Shown here: piece after piece, positions 1 to 11,725 of the stretch | How positions within the stretch are numbered: the first letter of the stretch is position 1 | How the letters are laid out: every line of letters begins with the position of its first letter | Notes under the pieces: generated by a model | What the model was told of the DNA's origin: nothing | Seen by the model: the letters and a program-made list of their open reading frames with translations, nothing else | The model's database searches: none | Made by a program: the position numbers and the translations under genes | From: Rhizophagus clarus | Lineage: Eukaryota > Glomeromycota > Glomeromycetes > Glomerales > Glomeraceae | DNA length: 64,000 nucleotides | Direction: 5' to 3' | Assembly: GCA_015698045.1 (NCBI GenBank) | Contig: BLAL01000160.1 | Span: 2,568,990-2,632,989 of the forward strand

Positions 1-855
1 GATTACCTCGATAGAACCAACAACAGGTTCATTTTCTTCTGACGTAACGGTTTGCGGTGTTGTTCCTGAGTTGGGACCGGTACACACCTTCTTTGAAGAA
101 GTTAATTCTTTATTCTGTAGATATAAAAAAGTAGTCATTAAAAACACCCGATTATAAGGTAAATGTTATACTAAAAGCTTTTCGTTATATCTTACCTTTT
201 TTAGTGACAAATTTTTTTTTCGCTTTTTTGGACCGATAGGAAAGGGAACGAAATCATCGTCGGACTAAATAAAAAAGAGAAGTTAAATTATATCCGAGAG
301 CTAACATTCTGATCGATTCCATGACTTCTACCAAAAAGCGCACCTGTTGATCTCCTAATCCACCAAGCAATACATTAACAGTTTTTATTCGTTCTATAGT
401 TCCTATTCCGTTATTTACTTTAATTGTTGGATTGAGGTAGATCGGTTTATTTATTCGTTCCCTTTCCCATTTTTATAATCGGTTTTAGGTTCCTAAAATG
501 AAAGAGTCGTTTATTAGCAATATTTTTGACTAATACAATCAATTCTTCGCAATTTCCCACCCATCGCTTGGAAACCTTGAACACCAAACAATCTCGAAAA
601 TTGTCTGGTTCCAACAGGGCCGATACTTTTCCCACTTGCATCTCGACAATAGAAGATAATAAAACTCACCTTTCTATATTGATCAAGCAAGGCTTGCGCT
701 TTTTTTCGTCTGTGTTTTTCTTGACTATTAGTTAACTTTTCAAGACACGAAATATAAAATGACAGCTTCTGGTCGAAAGGTTCTAGTTCGCATTCCTTTA
801 AAAATCCTATAATATTCCAATCGGAACATGCACGTTCAAAGTATTTATGGGACAT
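1..855 (-). CDS. unrecognised multi-exon gene, 5' part (runs off the window start)
   Basis: I do not recognise the protein. Exon 1 (855 to 670) starts MSHKYFERACSDWN and ends before GTGAGT. A plausible exon 2 starts at 575 after TTCAAG (phase 0). Later exons are clear by splice signals: one ends at 344 before GTGCGC; 264 to 196 lies between a TTTTTTATTTAG acceptor and a GTAAGA donor and contains the basic NLS-like PKKRKK; the next starts at 114 after CTACAG and runs off the edge. Exons with these frames read as acidic, Ser/Thr-rich, low-complexity sequence, so a nuclear protein is possible. The join between exon 2 and the exon ending at 344 does not keep one frame in any simple model, so there may be an unseen intron or a frameshift. 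An inverted copy of the distal exons lies at 1285-1986 and supports the exon boundaries. Gene reality likely, exact model uncertain. Confidence 0.5.
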
Positions 856-1284
856 ACTGATAAATTAAAGAAAAAACTGTGTACGTGGAATTATTGATCC
901 TTAATTTTATAAATATGTTACGAGTATTATCATATATCGTGTATATATATTTATATACGACTAAGCCACAATAAAACTTTCGTTCTGATGTACGAACACG
1001 ATTTTAAAAATACAAAAAGTAATTACAAAATAAATATTACGGTATTATCTTAGAAAAAATACACGTTGAACGAATCGACATAATAGAACGAAAAACTTTT
1101 TATGATCACGGCTGCGCCAATAAATATCTTATGCTGCGGATTACAGATTATACATCAACATTTCAATCAGTTGATCATTTTTTATATATCAACATTACAT
1201 CATCAGAACGAAAACCCGTTCACACAAGTAAAGCATGGTATTATTAGTCATATATATATATGATATAAAACTCTTGAGTAAGCC

Positions 1285-1986
1285 AATTAAGTAAATAATG
1301 GAATAGGAACTATAGGACAAATAAAAACTGTTAATGGATTGGTTGGTGGATTAAGAGGAGAACAGGTACGCTTTTTTGTTAGAAGTCATGGAGTCGATCA
1401 GAATGTTAACTTTCGAATATAATTTAACTCTCTTTTTATTTAGTCTAACGATGATTTCATTCCCTTTCCTATCGGTCAACAAAAGCGAAAAAAAATCTCT
1501 CTAAAAAAGGTTGATATAATGAAAAGTTTACCATACGGGTATTTTTAATGACCTCTACAGAATAAAGACCTGACTTCTTCAAAAGAAGGTGTGTACCAGG
1601 AACAACATCGATTTCAACACCGCATACCGTTACATGAAATTGTTGTTTGTTCTACTGAGGTAATTTTTAGAAATCCGGCTAACAATAGAGAGTGGATTAT
1701 CAGCTTTGGCAAGGTTAATGTTCGCGAATCAAAAAAATGGAACACGAAAAGGTTCATCCCCATAATGATTACCATCTAACATAATGACCCGTTTTGTATT
1801 ATTATTTTGTATAAAACATCAAAGTAAATTGACTATCATTGTAACATCATTGACTTCACTCCTGGGACAAATAGTAATTTCATAAATTCACTATCGAGAT
1901 ATGAATACGATGAAATAAAAAATTTCAATCCTCCAAAAATTCCTAATATTAATTATGATGAGATAAAAGATTTGATCTCAGAATAG
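1285..1986 (+). pseudogene. inverted, decayed partial copy of the gene at 1-855
   Basis: The plus strand here repeats the distal exons and introns of the minus-strand gene at 1-450. Matching pieces include the exon reading NGIGTI...KTVN, the intron ending TTTATTTAG, the NLS-like exon (PIGQQKRKK instead of PIGPKKRKK) and the CTACAG acceptor followed by AATAAAGA. Introns are retained, so this is a DNA-level duplication, not a processed copy. It then runs past the part of the parent visible here: an open stretch at 1591-1779 and a tail reading SLSRYEYDEIKNFNPPKIP, ending in TAG at 1984-1986, may show the missing C-terminus of the family. Small indels and substitutions break the frame. The roughly 850-bp spacer between the arms contains the parent's first exon and upstream region. 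Confidence 0.7.
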
Positions 1987-3560
1987 TTGGTAATTTCGTT
2001 ATCATCATTACCTTAAAAAATGTTTAATCAGCAAGTCTTACAGACGCCAGATTTTAGAAAAGCTGTACAAGGGATGATGGAAATAAAGAATTTTGCGTGG
2101 AATTTCATATCAGCTGTAAATATTTTATCTAACCTTTATATCTAAAATGTTTTCTGATATCCATAAATATCAACTTTATTCCTTTTGTAGTGCCAATTCT
2201 TTTGATCATATAAATGACCTTTTCCACTTCAATTTATTAGAATGAATGTGTTGAGAGGTTTTTTTAACCCCATAATTCGAAGTTTTACGAACACAATTAC
2301 CGACCATTCAAGTCAATTTGTGCGGATTCATGCATACCCATATTCCTTTTATTTAAAGTATTATTTTTTTTTTTTGGATTTTTTTTTTCGATTAATACAA
2401 ACTAAATTTATTGTATTATTTAGGAAATGCTCCTGAAAAGTTTAGCAAAAATGTTGAGAAGCGACAGAAAAATTTTTGTCCGAAATTTATTCAATTTACG
2501 ACCAATAAAATTTATACAATATTTGTTCTCGAATTTAGTCCGTTTGCCACATTTTTTGTATATATAAATTGTACAAAAATCAACCAGTTATTATTAAAAA
2601 AAAATGATCAATTCACATTCATTCAATAAATAAGGAATTTACAAAAATTTACATCCGTAGGACTTTACCTTACCAATTTTCATAATAAATAAGTTCAAGC
2701 AGAACTTATACGGCCAGATCTTATGAGATTTCCATAGTTTCTTTAGGAATGATTACCTGAAAAAGGGTGTTTTTAACCATTCATCATTAAAATAAAAATT
2801 AAAGAAAAAATTAGAAAACTTGCTAAAATATCATGTTTAAGGCGATTTAAAAGATTAAAATTCTACATGTTCTTAAGTCCTGAAAATAGCTATCTAAATA
2901 AAGTGATGTTTATTTTGTTAGTAATCACTTAAAAAAGAAAAATGAATTGTTAGAAATATCTGTTAAATCATTAAAAATAGAAATTAAAAATTTGTGTCTA
3001 AAAAGTTTTGAAAGAAAGAACTGAAATAAACTAAACTATTAAAAGTTGTGTAAAATAAAAAAATTAGTAATATTTTGTTTTATGTTTATATTTTATAATG
3101 TAATCTATCTATAAAAAATTTGTATTTTAAATCAGCCAGATTTTTCCTACAATTTTATTCTTATTTTATGAAAAATCTTTCAGATAATCTGCATTTTTTT
3201 CATTTTTCAATGATTCTTTTTATTCATTTGAAATTTTTTACCTTTTTTGTTTCTATTCATTCTATTCTATTTTTTTATAGTATTATAATGGGTATCAATT
3301 TTATGTATTTCAATTTCTCTCAATGTTACAATTCATTCGATAGTCATAGGTCAAATTAAACTTTATTATATTATGGAACAGGCATTGTTGAATTTTGCAG
3401 ATTTTTAGGGGTTGTCTAAAAGCGGAGTAGTTTTGGCCGGAATTTCGCCATTATGAAAGATATTTTGCATTTCCTAAAATAGTTGAAGGGAATTCTGAAA
3501 TGATGTAATTTTTGGTCCCCCAACAAATCGTTTGTGCTATAGTATTTTGAAATTTTTGAA
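1987..3560. other. AT-rich spacer with no supported gene
   Basis: Two short stretches could be further relics: one reading MFNQQVLQTPDFRKAVQGM from about 2020 and one at 2242-2360 reading NVLRGFFNPIIRSFTN. Neither can be extended into a gene. The final 150 bases precede the CENP-T start codon and should carry its promoter, but no clear TATA element was found. Confidence 0.5.
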
Positions 3561-5668
3561 ATGGATACCTCAAAGACCCCACAGTCTAAACGCAAAACAA
3601 GAGCTTCATTGGGTACTTCTATTAAACGTTCCGTACAAACGACACGTAAGGGCCCCGGAAGTACTGTTAAAAAGCGAAGAGTGGTAGCAGCCACACAAAA
3701 AAATATCGCTCGCGCTCTTAACAATGAGAAATTGGACAGTGTTGATTCTAAAATAGACTCTTCTGTTTATGAGGGTCGTATTACTAGAGCAAGAAACGCG
3801 TCCTTAAATGCTGCACGTAAGGAAACTCCTTCCAGAATGGTAAGGGTTGTATATTGTCAGAATTATGTTTTATCGCACGTAAGTTAAACTTTATAGGTTA
3901 TTATGTTTATTATGATAACAGCTTCGTCAGTTATCTAAGGTTTTACCTAAACCCTCCCCAGAACGTCAAACTCCGAGACGAAATTCTATTAGAATGGGAA
4001 CACAGAGAACTCCTGGTTCAATACGTCCTACACCAAATTCCACAAGATGGTCAACTAAGAGACCGAATACTAAATGTAAAGATTCAGTATCGATGAAAAA
4101 GCAATCGCCACAGGATTTGTTAAGACAATTAACTCGGGGTAAATTGTTTTTATAATATTCAATAGACTTTAGTGAAGAATATTCTTTTATTAAATAATTT
4201 AATTTTATTTATAGCACCTGGGTTTATACAAGAGATTCCTATTAGAATAGAGGTTTCAAACATTGATTCTGGTGAAGTTGAATCCAAACAAGAAAACAAT
4301 TTAGAGAATTTGGTCCATATACAAAATAATAACCAAATACAACAATATATCAATGATGATGATGATGAGCCAATGGATATAGAAACGCGACTTCGTGACA
4401 GGATAGACTGTAGTGAAGATGAGATTTCGAATTGTTTGGACCAAATAACTGAAACGATGGAATTTACCGGAGAGGTAATCACTGATCGAAATGATATAGG
4501 AATTGAATTCAATAACCAAGTTAAAATTCAACCGCCAGAGTAAATACTCTTATTTCATGGTTTTTTCTTCTATTGCATCATATTTTTAATTCATTAAAAT
4601 AATTTTTGTTGGCATTTTGGAATCAATATATTAGTGAAATTTTCAACAGATTCGGAGATCAAGACTTCGTTGGCAATGTTAATAATAATGAAGCTGTTGA
4701 CGCGTTTAACTCTCCTATAGCCAGTTCATCGAAACTTCAAGAGGGAAATGAACTTGATAACTTTTGGTTGGGAAAGAATTTAAATGATTTGAATAATTTA
4801 CCTTTTGAAAATAATTTCAATACGTTAGAAATAAACGAAAATTCTGAGCGAAGAAACAGATTGCTCAATGAGTTACTTAGAAGTTCGTTGGACGATCAAG
4901 TTGAAAATGGTTTGGAAAATTATTCATCACATGATTCTTTAGAGAATCAGAATAATGAGAGGGTTCAACAACTTTTTAACCCGAAAAAATATGACATCGA
5001 GAATATAATATCTCTAGATCCTCTTGTTAATGAAGCTGAGAACGAAGACAATATCCAACCAGAAGATAATTTAGAATACGATATTCATGTTCCTATAATT
5101 AATAAAAATGATCTTGAAATTGATGATGAATCCTCTGAAAATAATATGAAAGTAATACAGAATGAGTCTGAAGAAATATCACAAGATGAAGCAGTTAACG
5201 AACCAGTTTTTGAATTCGACAGTGATCAGGTTAATTTGGAACAAGAATTAAATAATAGTCAGAGAAACAAAAGAATGAGGTGTTTTTTTTTTATAAAATA
5301 TCTTTCCTTTTTATTATTAAGTTGTTAACATATAGATTTTTCTTTGATCAATCATATTAAGGACAAGTAAATCTTCGGGAATAGCACATCTTCCAAATTC
5401 GCTGATTAAGAGTTTGTTTAGCAAATTTTCATCTATTAAAGTGTCAAAAGAAGCCATGCAATTGGTGTTTGATGGGTAATTATAATATGAAATTTTGTTG
5501 TCCGTATTTAATTATTAATAATATATATTATCATATAGTACACAAGAATATCTTGAACAAATTTCAAACGATTTAAATGCATATGCATCACATGCGAGAA
5601 GAGAAGTTATTCAAGAAAAAGATGTACTTTTATTGATGAGGAGGTAATGATATTAAAAAATATCTACT

Positions 5669-5699
<31 letters not shown>

Positions 5700-5890
5700 T
5701 AATAATTACTTTCATTTTATAATATTAAATTAGACAAGGATTAATCACAGAAAAGTCTACTTTTGAATCTTTAGTAGAACAATATTTACCGCGTGAATTA
5801 TCTGATGAAATTTGTCCATATGCTCGCGCTGGAAATATCGTTTATCCTCAAAAACAATTGCTAGGAAAGGGACGAAAAAAAGCAAGATAA
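3561..5890 (+). CDS. CENP-T: CENP-T, inner kinetochore histone-fold protein
   Basis: CENP-T pairs with CENP-W through a histone fold at centromeric DNA and recruits the Ndc80 complex through its long N-terminal arm. I assign seven exons: 3561-3839, 3940-4138, 4215-4539, 4635-5279, 5362-5475, 5539-5643 and 5734-5890. All introns are GT..AG, frames join cleanly and the total is 1824 nt, 607 residues (human CENP-T 561). The C-terminal ~120 residues match the CENP-T histone fold and extension closely: DLNAYASHARR, then LLMRRQGLITEK, then a VEQYLPREL stretch and a PYARAGNIVYP end. The N-terminus is basic with several S/T-P sites and a motif SPQDLLRQLTR at about residues 149-159, resembling the Ndc80-binding TPRxLL motifs of animal CENP-T. 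The middle is acidic and Asn/Glu-rich, as is usual for this arm. Intron 6 holds a run of about 27 A. Symbol is by family; the C-terminus leaves little doubt. Confidence 0.93.
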
Positions 5891-8345
5891 TGACTTGAAA
5901 CTCTACATACAAATTACGAAATTTATTAAATAAATCGCAAATTATATATATTTGATAGTTCGCTTGGAGAAAAGAATGCCGAAAATCCTGTGCAATGTGT
6001 CTAACTTTAATTGTAGTATCGTCTTAATTGATTTGACGATCATACTAACCGTGAGATTCAATATATGGTTAGGTCGATGTCAAAATATAGTTTAAATTTT
6101 TCCGGCATTTTATATTAAGCCTGAAGCCAGATTAAGCATAGGCCTAGGCTTAGGCTTAAGTTTCAAGCTTCAAGCATTGGATCTGCAGTCAGCTTTTCTA
6201 CGGATGGTGGGTTGATATAAAAATGATAAATAATAATAATAATAACGATTAAATTAAATTAAAAAAAAAAAGAAAGAACGATATAATGAAAATGATGAAA
6301 TGCTGATCATCATACGTAATAAAGGCAAAAAAAATTACTATGAAATTACTAAAAAAAAAAATATTTTTTAAAAATTCAAATAAAATAATAAATACAATAG
6401 TAATTCAATTAAAAAAAAAAGAAAAAAAAAATATTATTTCTTTGGTAATAATAAATTTCCTTTTTTTTAAAAAAAATTATTTGAATGTATTAATTAAAAA
6501 GTAATAACGTCAAAAGAAAGGTTAAAATACTTTATTAAATGTTTATTGAACCAGAAATTAATAAACTATACTGGTGAACTAATATGAAATCTTCTTTTCT
6601 CCTATATAAAACTTTGTAAGCTGCAATATATTAAATAATTTTTTTTAATAATTTTGCAATTTAAAGATTCCTTACATACGCAATTGTATAACAAATAATG
6701 ATTATTTTATAGTAATACAAGTTGGTGATCAATATTGTGATATATGAAATTTGTACCACATTTTATTATATAAATTCTATTAATCATATGTGGATTAGCA
6801 ATTAAGTATTAAAACAAATTAGCAATGTAAAGTTTATCAAAATAAATATGCAAAGTTTATCAAATTAAAGAAGAAAATTGGGAAAATCTTTAAAGATTTT
6901 ATATGAAGTATTTTTAAAAAATCTGCAAATTTGGAGATTATCACAAATTTTTCATAAAAAAATCTGAAAAAATAAAAAAAAATAATTTTTGCAACATTAT
7001 ACAGATTCTTAATAAAACTGTATAAAAAAAGTAGCAATCTGCTAAAATCACAAATCACTGCAGATCTGAATTAATATAACTTTTCTGATGATAGAATTAT
7101 AACTATTAAGTAGAGTTTTTTAATTTTATGTAATTTTTAACTATCATTTGTATATATTAACTTATATTTTTCTCTATTTAGTTTTAAACTGGTATTTCCT
7201 TATATATCTGATATACATTAAAAAAGATTTATTACTTAAAAGATGTTTATTATATAGTATTTACTAAGAATATTTTAGAAAATATTATAAAACTTTATTA
7301 AGAAGTTATAAATGTGATTGTTAGCTTATTGAAAAATAAAATAGAATTGAAGACTTTTTTGTTAGTAAGAGAGTAGGATAAAAAAAAATATTAAAAAACT
7401 AACTTTTATATGAGTGATTAATAAATATTAGTATAGATATTATATATTATAAGTGCAATTCAAACTTTATATTTAAAATTTTTTTTTTTGGTAAAATTTT
7501 GGTAAATTTAGTTTGTTCAAAATCATGTGTTTTATTTCATGTAAATGTTTGTATATAATATGTAAAAGATCTTTTGAAATAGAATTTAAGACAAATTTAT
7601 TTAACAGGAGAATAACAGGCTTGTACTACCTAACCATAATACAAAAATTCAGCAGCTATTCTATAAGCAAAAAATGCTATGCACTAACCTCTAGTATATT
7701 TCAGTACGTGAGGCATAAAGAGAATATATGAATCACCAGAAACAGTGATATAAATTTATGTAGAAATAAAGGGAAGGGTATACTACAAACTTATCCATAA
7801 AAAAAGAAAACTCTCCATCCATCTACATCATTTGAAGATAAAGGATATCTTACTATCTAAATCATCAAATACCACCAGTAAAACAATAAACAAAAAAAAA
7901 AGAATGAAAAATAATTTTGGGAAAATTCATAAAATTAAAATCACATGTATCATGTGATATTAACTGCATTCCCAATAATCTTTTAAACTTTTTTTTTCAA
8001 AGCTTGTTCTTCTTTCTTTCTTATTTCCCTCTCTTTCAATTTTTCCCATTTTCCTCTCTTTCACTTTTTCACGTTTTCCTTTTTTTTACTTTTTCATGTT
8101 TCCCTCTCTTTTGCTTTTTTCTATTTCTCTCTTTTTCGCTTTTTCCTACTTCTCAGTTCTCTTTCATATTTTTCTTCCCTTCATTCTTTTTTTCATTCTT
8201 TCCCTTGTTCTTCCCTTTTTCTATTATTTCTCTTTTTTTTGGATTCTCTTTTTTTTTAAGCGTTTTTTCAGTCCTTGGTTGTGATATTTCAATTAACCTT
8301 TTACTTTTAGATTTTTTTATTTGACAAACTTCACTAATAGTTCAA
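5891..8345. other. AT-rich spacer with a hairpin and a CT-rich tract
   Basis: No gene is supported. At about 5973-6112 a short inverted repeat runs from GAATGCCGAAAA to TTTTCCGGCATT and contains an inner stem (AGTATCGTC with GACGATCATACT); it could be a small MITE. At 6122-6180 overlapping palindromes such as TAGGCCTA and AAGCTT occur. From about 7990 to 8335 the plus strand is almost pure C and T, which gives a long open frame of Phe/Ser/Leu that I do not regard as coding. Confidence 0.5.
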
Positions 8346-8349
8346 CAGT

Positions 8350-9985
8350 TATTTTATTTTTAGGTTTTTCTGTTTCTTTTAAAATGAGGTGGACTTAGTT
8401 TATTTTTGTTTTATTGTTTCTTTTTAATATCTTTATTACTAACAGTTATTTTTTTTTTTAGATTTTGATATTTTTTTTTAGATCAAACGTGAAAAGAGAA
8501 ATTTTTTAAATATGCTTTAAAAGAAGTTATTTTAATAATGTAAAAGGTATTTAATTTAATAGAAAAACTAAACATCTTTTGTCAGTAAATTTTTATTTCT
8601 TTTAGCAAAATAATTTTTTTTATCTCTTTTTTTTAGATGATAGTCTAGAACGTAGGAACTTAAAATTTTTTTTAGATGTAGCTGGGACATTGATTTTGGT
8701 GAGACTCTTAAGAATTTTTTGTAAAAAAATTTTATTTTTTATAACAGAACGCTTACTGATTATGTTTCCTTTTTGTAAATGAATATTTAGATATATGAAA
8801 ATTTGGTGAGGGAGGTTTTTTTTGTCTTTAGTTAATTCTTTTAACAAAATGGATGCTAATGTTTGTTTATTTTTTTCTGTAGATGACTGATATTTTAGGA
8901 TATTTGGGAATCAGTAAGAGAGATCTTATGAATAACTTTTTTAACAAAACTATTACTAATTATTTCATTTTTTCTTTTTGTAGAGTGGACTGATATACTA
9001 TTAGACACGTAAAAAACTGAAAATCAGTGAGAAAGTCTAACTTTTTAACAAAATGATCATTTTTTCTTCAGTTTCCAATTCTTTGGTGTAATTGAATGAA
9101 TGAAAATTTGATAGGAGGGTGCTACTTTTATTAATTCTTTTAATAAAATGATCAATGATATTTTATTTGTTTCTTTTATAAATAGCTGGTTCTTCAAGAT
9201 ATTGGATATATAAAAAATTGGTAAAAGTGTTTTCTTTAAAATAAATAATTTCTTTAACAAAATGGTTTAATATTTTATTTCTTTTTTCTTTTCATAAACG
9301 GTTAGTTTTTTGAGTACTTGGATGTGTGAAAAGTTTGGAATTAATAATTCTTTACAAATTAGTGAGTGGGTTTTCTATAATTCTTTTAACGTTTATTTAA
9401 CAAAATATTTTAACATTTATTTCTTTTTCCCTTTTGTGATCGATTAGTTCTTCAGGTGTCAGACGCATGAGAAATTTATAAGGAGACTAAAACTATCGTT
9501 TAAGAATTGAAAACTGGAATCTGCAAAAAATGATGAAAACGTTAGTAAAATATTTCCTAAAAAAAGAAAAAATAAGGTTTAAAATTTCAAAGTTTTTTTA
9601 TTTCTTTGACAATACAATCACTTACGTGTTTCATTTTTTATCTTTTTTAGGTGACCAGTTTCTTAGAATCATTAGGACGTGTAGAATTGGTAAGGTTTTT
9701 AACAGTTTCTTTAGTTTGAAATTTTTAACAAAATTTAACTTGCATTTCATTTTATTCTCTTTTTTTTTAGGCGACCAGTTTCTTTGGATGGTATAAGATT
9801 TCATTATCTTTTTTAGGATTTGATTCAGAACACTGAAAATAGTAAGTTTTGCAACACTTATTACAAAATTTAATTTTTTTTTTGTCTTTTTGTTTTAAAA
9901 AAATATTAACTTATGTATCTTTAACTTTTTATAGGTTACTTTTGATTTGATTCTGCATCAAATACTGGTAAATTTTAAAGTTGTA
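8350..9985 (+). repeat. microexon-like array A
   Basis: About ten degenerate units of 100-140 bp. Each has a T-rich tract ending in TAG, a 20-50 nt core resembling GTGACCAGTTTCTTAGAATC, a donor-like GTAAG/GTAAA, an A/T spacer often starting TTCTTTTAACAAAA, and an ACTAAT/TTAAC motif 20-40 nt before the next T-tract. These are the features of short fungal introns with branch sites. Acceptor-like TAGs are seen at about 8363, 8882, 8984, 9186, 9650, 9770, 9817 and 9935. Cores differ in length and contain stops in all frames, so no protein is proposed. The same unit type recurs at 10.7-11.7, 14.0-15.0 (opposite strand) and 21.5-23.0 kb. It may be a spliced noncoding transcript, amplified exon-intron units, or a satellite that mimics splice sites. 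Confidence 0.6.
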
Positions 9986-10739
9986 ACTTCAAAACTTGAT
10001 TTTTATTAGTTTTTTTAATTAGTTTTTTAAATAGAATGTATTTCAGTTTTAATTTTAGATTATTTAGTAAATCATATCGGTGGATTTGTCTATCCGGGAT
10101 TAATAAGTTTAAAGTAGAATATTTCCAAAATAAATCGTACTCATGATTATGTTGTAGTACAGAAAATCAGCTGATGATTTATCATCTGACTAATGATCAG
10201 TTAAGGTAAAAAAAATTTTTATCTCGAAACCAAAATAATCGGATAAAACATAGTTGCTTAAAACCCATTTCTCCTATGAAAAACCCATTTCTCACCTTTC
10301 GTTTAGATAGTCAGTTGTCAGTGTTAACAAGTAAGTTTTTTTTTAAATATAAATTAAAAAAAATGAAAGAAATTAACATAATTTAACTTTAATTATGCTT
10401 ATAATATCTGGCATTTGCATTTGCTATGATATGAAGATTGAAGATATACTTCGAAATTTGAAATGCAGTATTATCAAGAAACATTAACGAGTTCTAATGG
10501 AATATGGGTTAATACTTCTCTTATTTTAAACTCTTAAAACCGATTATTATTTTTGACGAGGAACAACCAGACAGCACCTACCAAGCATTAAAAGAAGCGA
10601 TAAAATACCTTTAGTTTCATGTTCTTATTAGCGGAACTATCTTCAATATCTACATCTTACCTTTTAATTCCCCCCAGAAAAAACCTTCGGCTAATCAACT
10701 AACCTTTTAAGTTGGAAGAAAACAATAACTTAGAAATAC
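9986..10739. other. spacer between arrays A and B
   Basis: No gene is supported. A local repeat of CTGATGATTTATCATCTGA type near 10170-10190 forms a short palindrome, and a short doubled motif AAACCCATTTCTC occurs at about 10260-10292. Confidence 0.4.
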
Positions 10740-11725
10740 AAGGAATAAAATAGTTATTTTTTAGGTTTCAGTTTTCGGTTCCTTGGCCTTTGGATGGGCG
10801 AGTTGTGAGTTTTGAAACGAAAGCTTCTAAACTTTTTTGAAAAAGGTTTTTTTTTACAATTAATTTTTTTATTTGTAGATATCAAATATCCTTGGATGAG
10901 CAAGTTTCGAAGTTTTCGCTTTGAACCTTTTTTAATAACTTTCTCGTTTATTTTATTATAGGTATCGGTTTGGTTCTCTTCCTAGGCTTTGGATCGGTAA
11001 GTTTCAAAGCGAATGCTTCTAAGCTTTTTTTTTATTTTTATTTTTTTTTTATTTTTATATTTAACCAATCTTATTTTCATTTATTTGTAGGCATCGGCGT
11101 AGGTTAGCAGAATCCTTAGATCCTTGGATGGAATTCCAAAGTATGCTTCAAAATTCTTTTTTTATTTTTTACTTTTTCAATGAAACAGAATTAACATTTC
11201 GATTTATTATTATAGGTATTCGGGTAGTAAACGAAAATTCGAAGGTATTTACCTTCGAAAGTTTTATTTTTTATTTATTTTTTTTTTAAATGAAATGTAT
11301 CTAACATTTGATTTATTTTTTTTAGGTCTTTTGGGACGATAAAACGAAATTTTTAAGGTAAAATAAAATAAATACCTTCAAATTTTTTTTTTATTTTTTT
11401 TTTTATGAAACGCAACTAACGTTGCGATTCTATTTTTTGTAGGTCTCTGGCGATTTTTTATACTAGAATCGGGTGAGTTTTTGAATTGAATTCGAAAACT
11501 TAATTTTTATTCCGTTTTTAACTAACCTTCATACTTTTTTGTTTTCTCTTTAGTTTCTGGTTCTGATTGGCAAATTTTCAATCGGTAATTATTGTTTTTA
11601 TCATTTAATTTTTTCTAACTTTTTTTAAGTACCCTTTTTCTTTTTCGTTTGTATTTTTACTTAATTTCGTTTCTTTTTTCTTCATAGGTTTTGATCAGTT
11701 TTTATTTTTTAGAGAACTTTTTGGT
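10740..11725 (+). repeat. microexon-like array B
   Basis: Nine units of about 100-125 bp. Acceptor-like TAGs precede cores at about 10765, 10879, 10962, 11091, 11216, 11326, 11443, 11554 and 11688. Several cores share TTGGATGG or TCTTCCTAGGCTTTGGAT and end in GGTAAGTTTC or GCAAGTTTC. The branch-like motif is especially clear here: CTAACATTTGATTTA, CTAACGTTGCGATTC and CTAACCTTCATAC each lie 20-30 nt before a T-rich AG. Core lengths vary from about 25 to 60 nt without a shared frame. The signals are cleaner than in array A, suggesting younger copies or conserved splicing. Confidence 0.62.

Noticed and set aside
3416-3724. 102-codon minus-strand frame over the CENP-T start
   Set aside because: Shadow of the CENP-T first exon with no domain of its own.
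7917-8324. 135-codon Phe/Ser/Leu-rich frame
   Set aside because: Lies in a CT-rich low-complexity tract; composition alone explains the open frame and membrane-like look.
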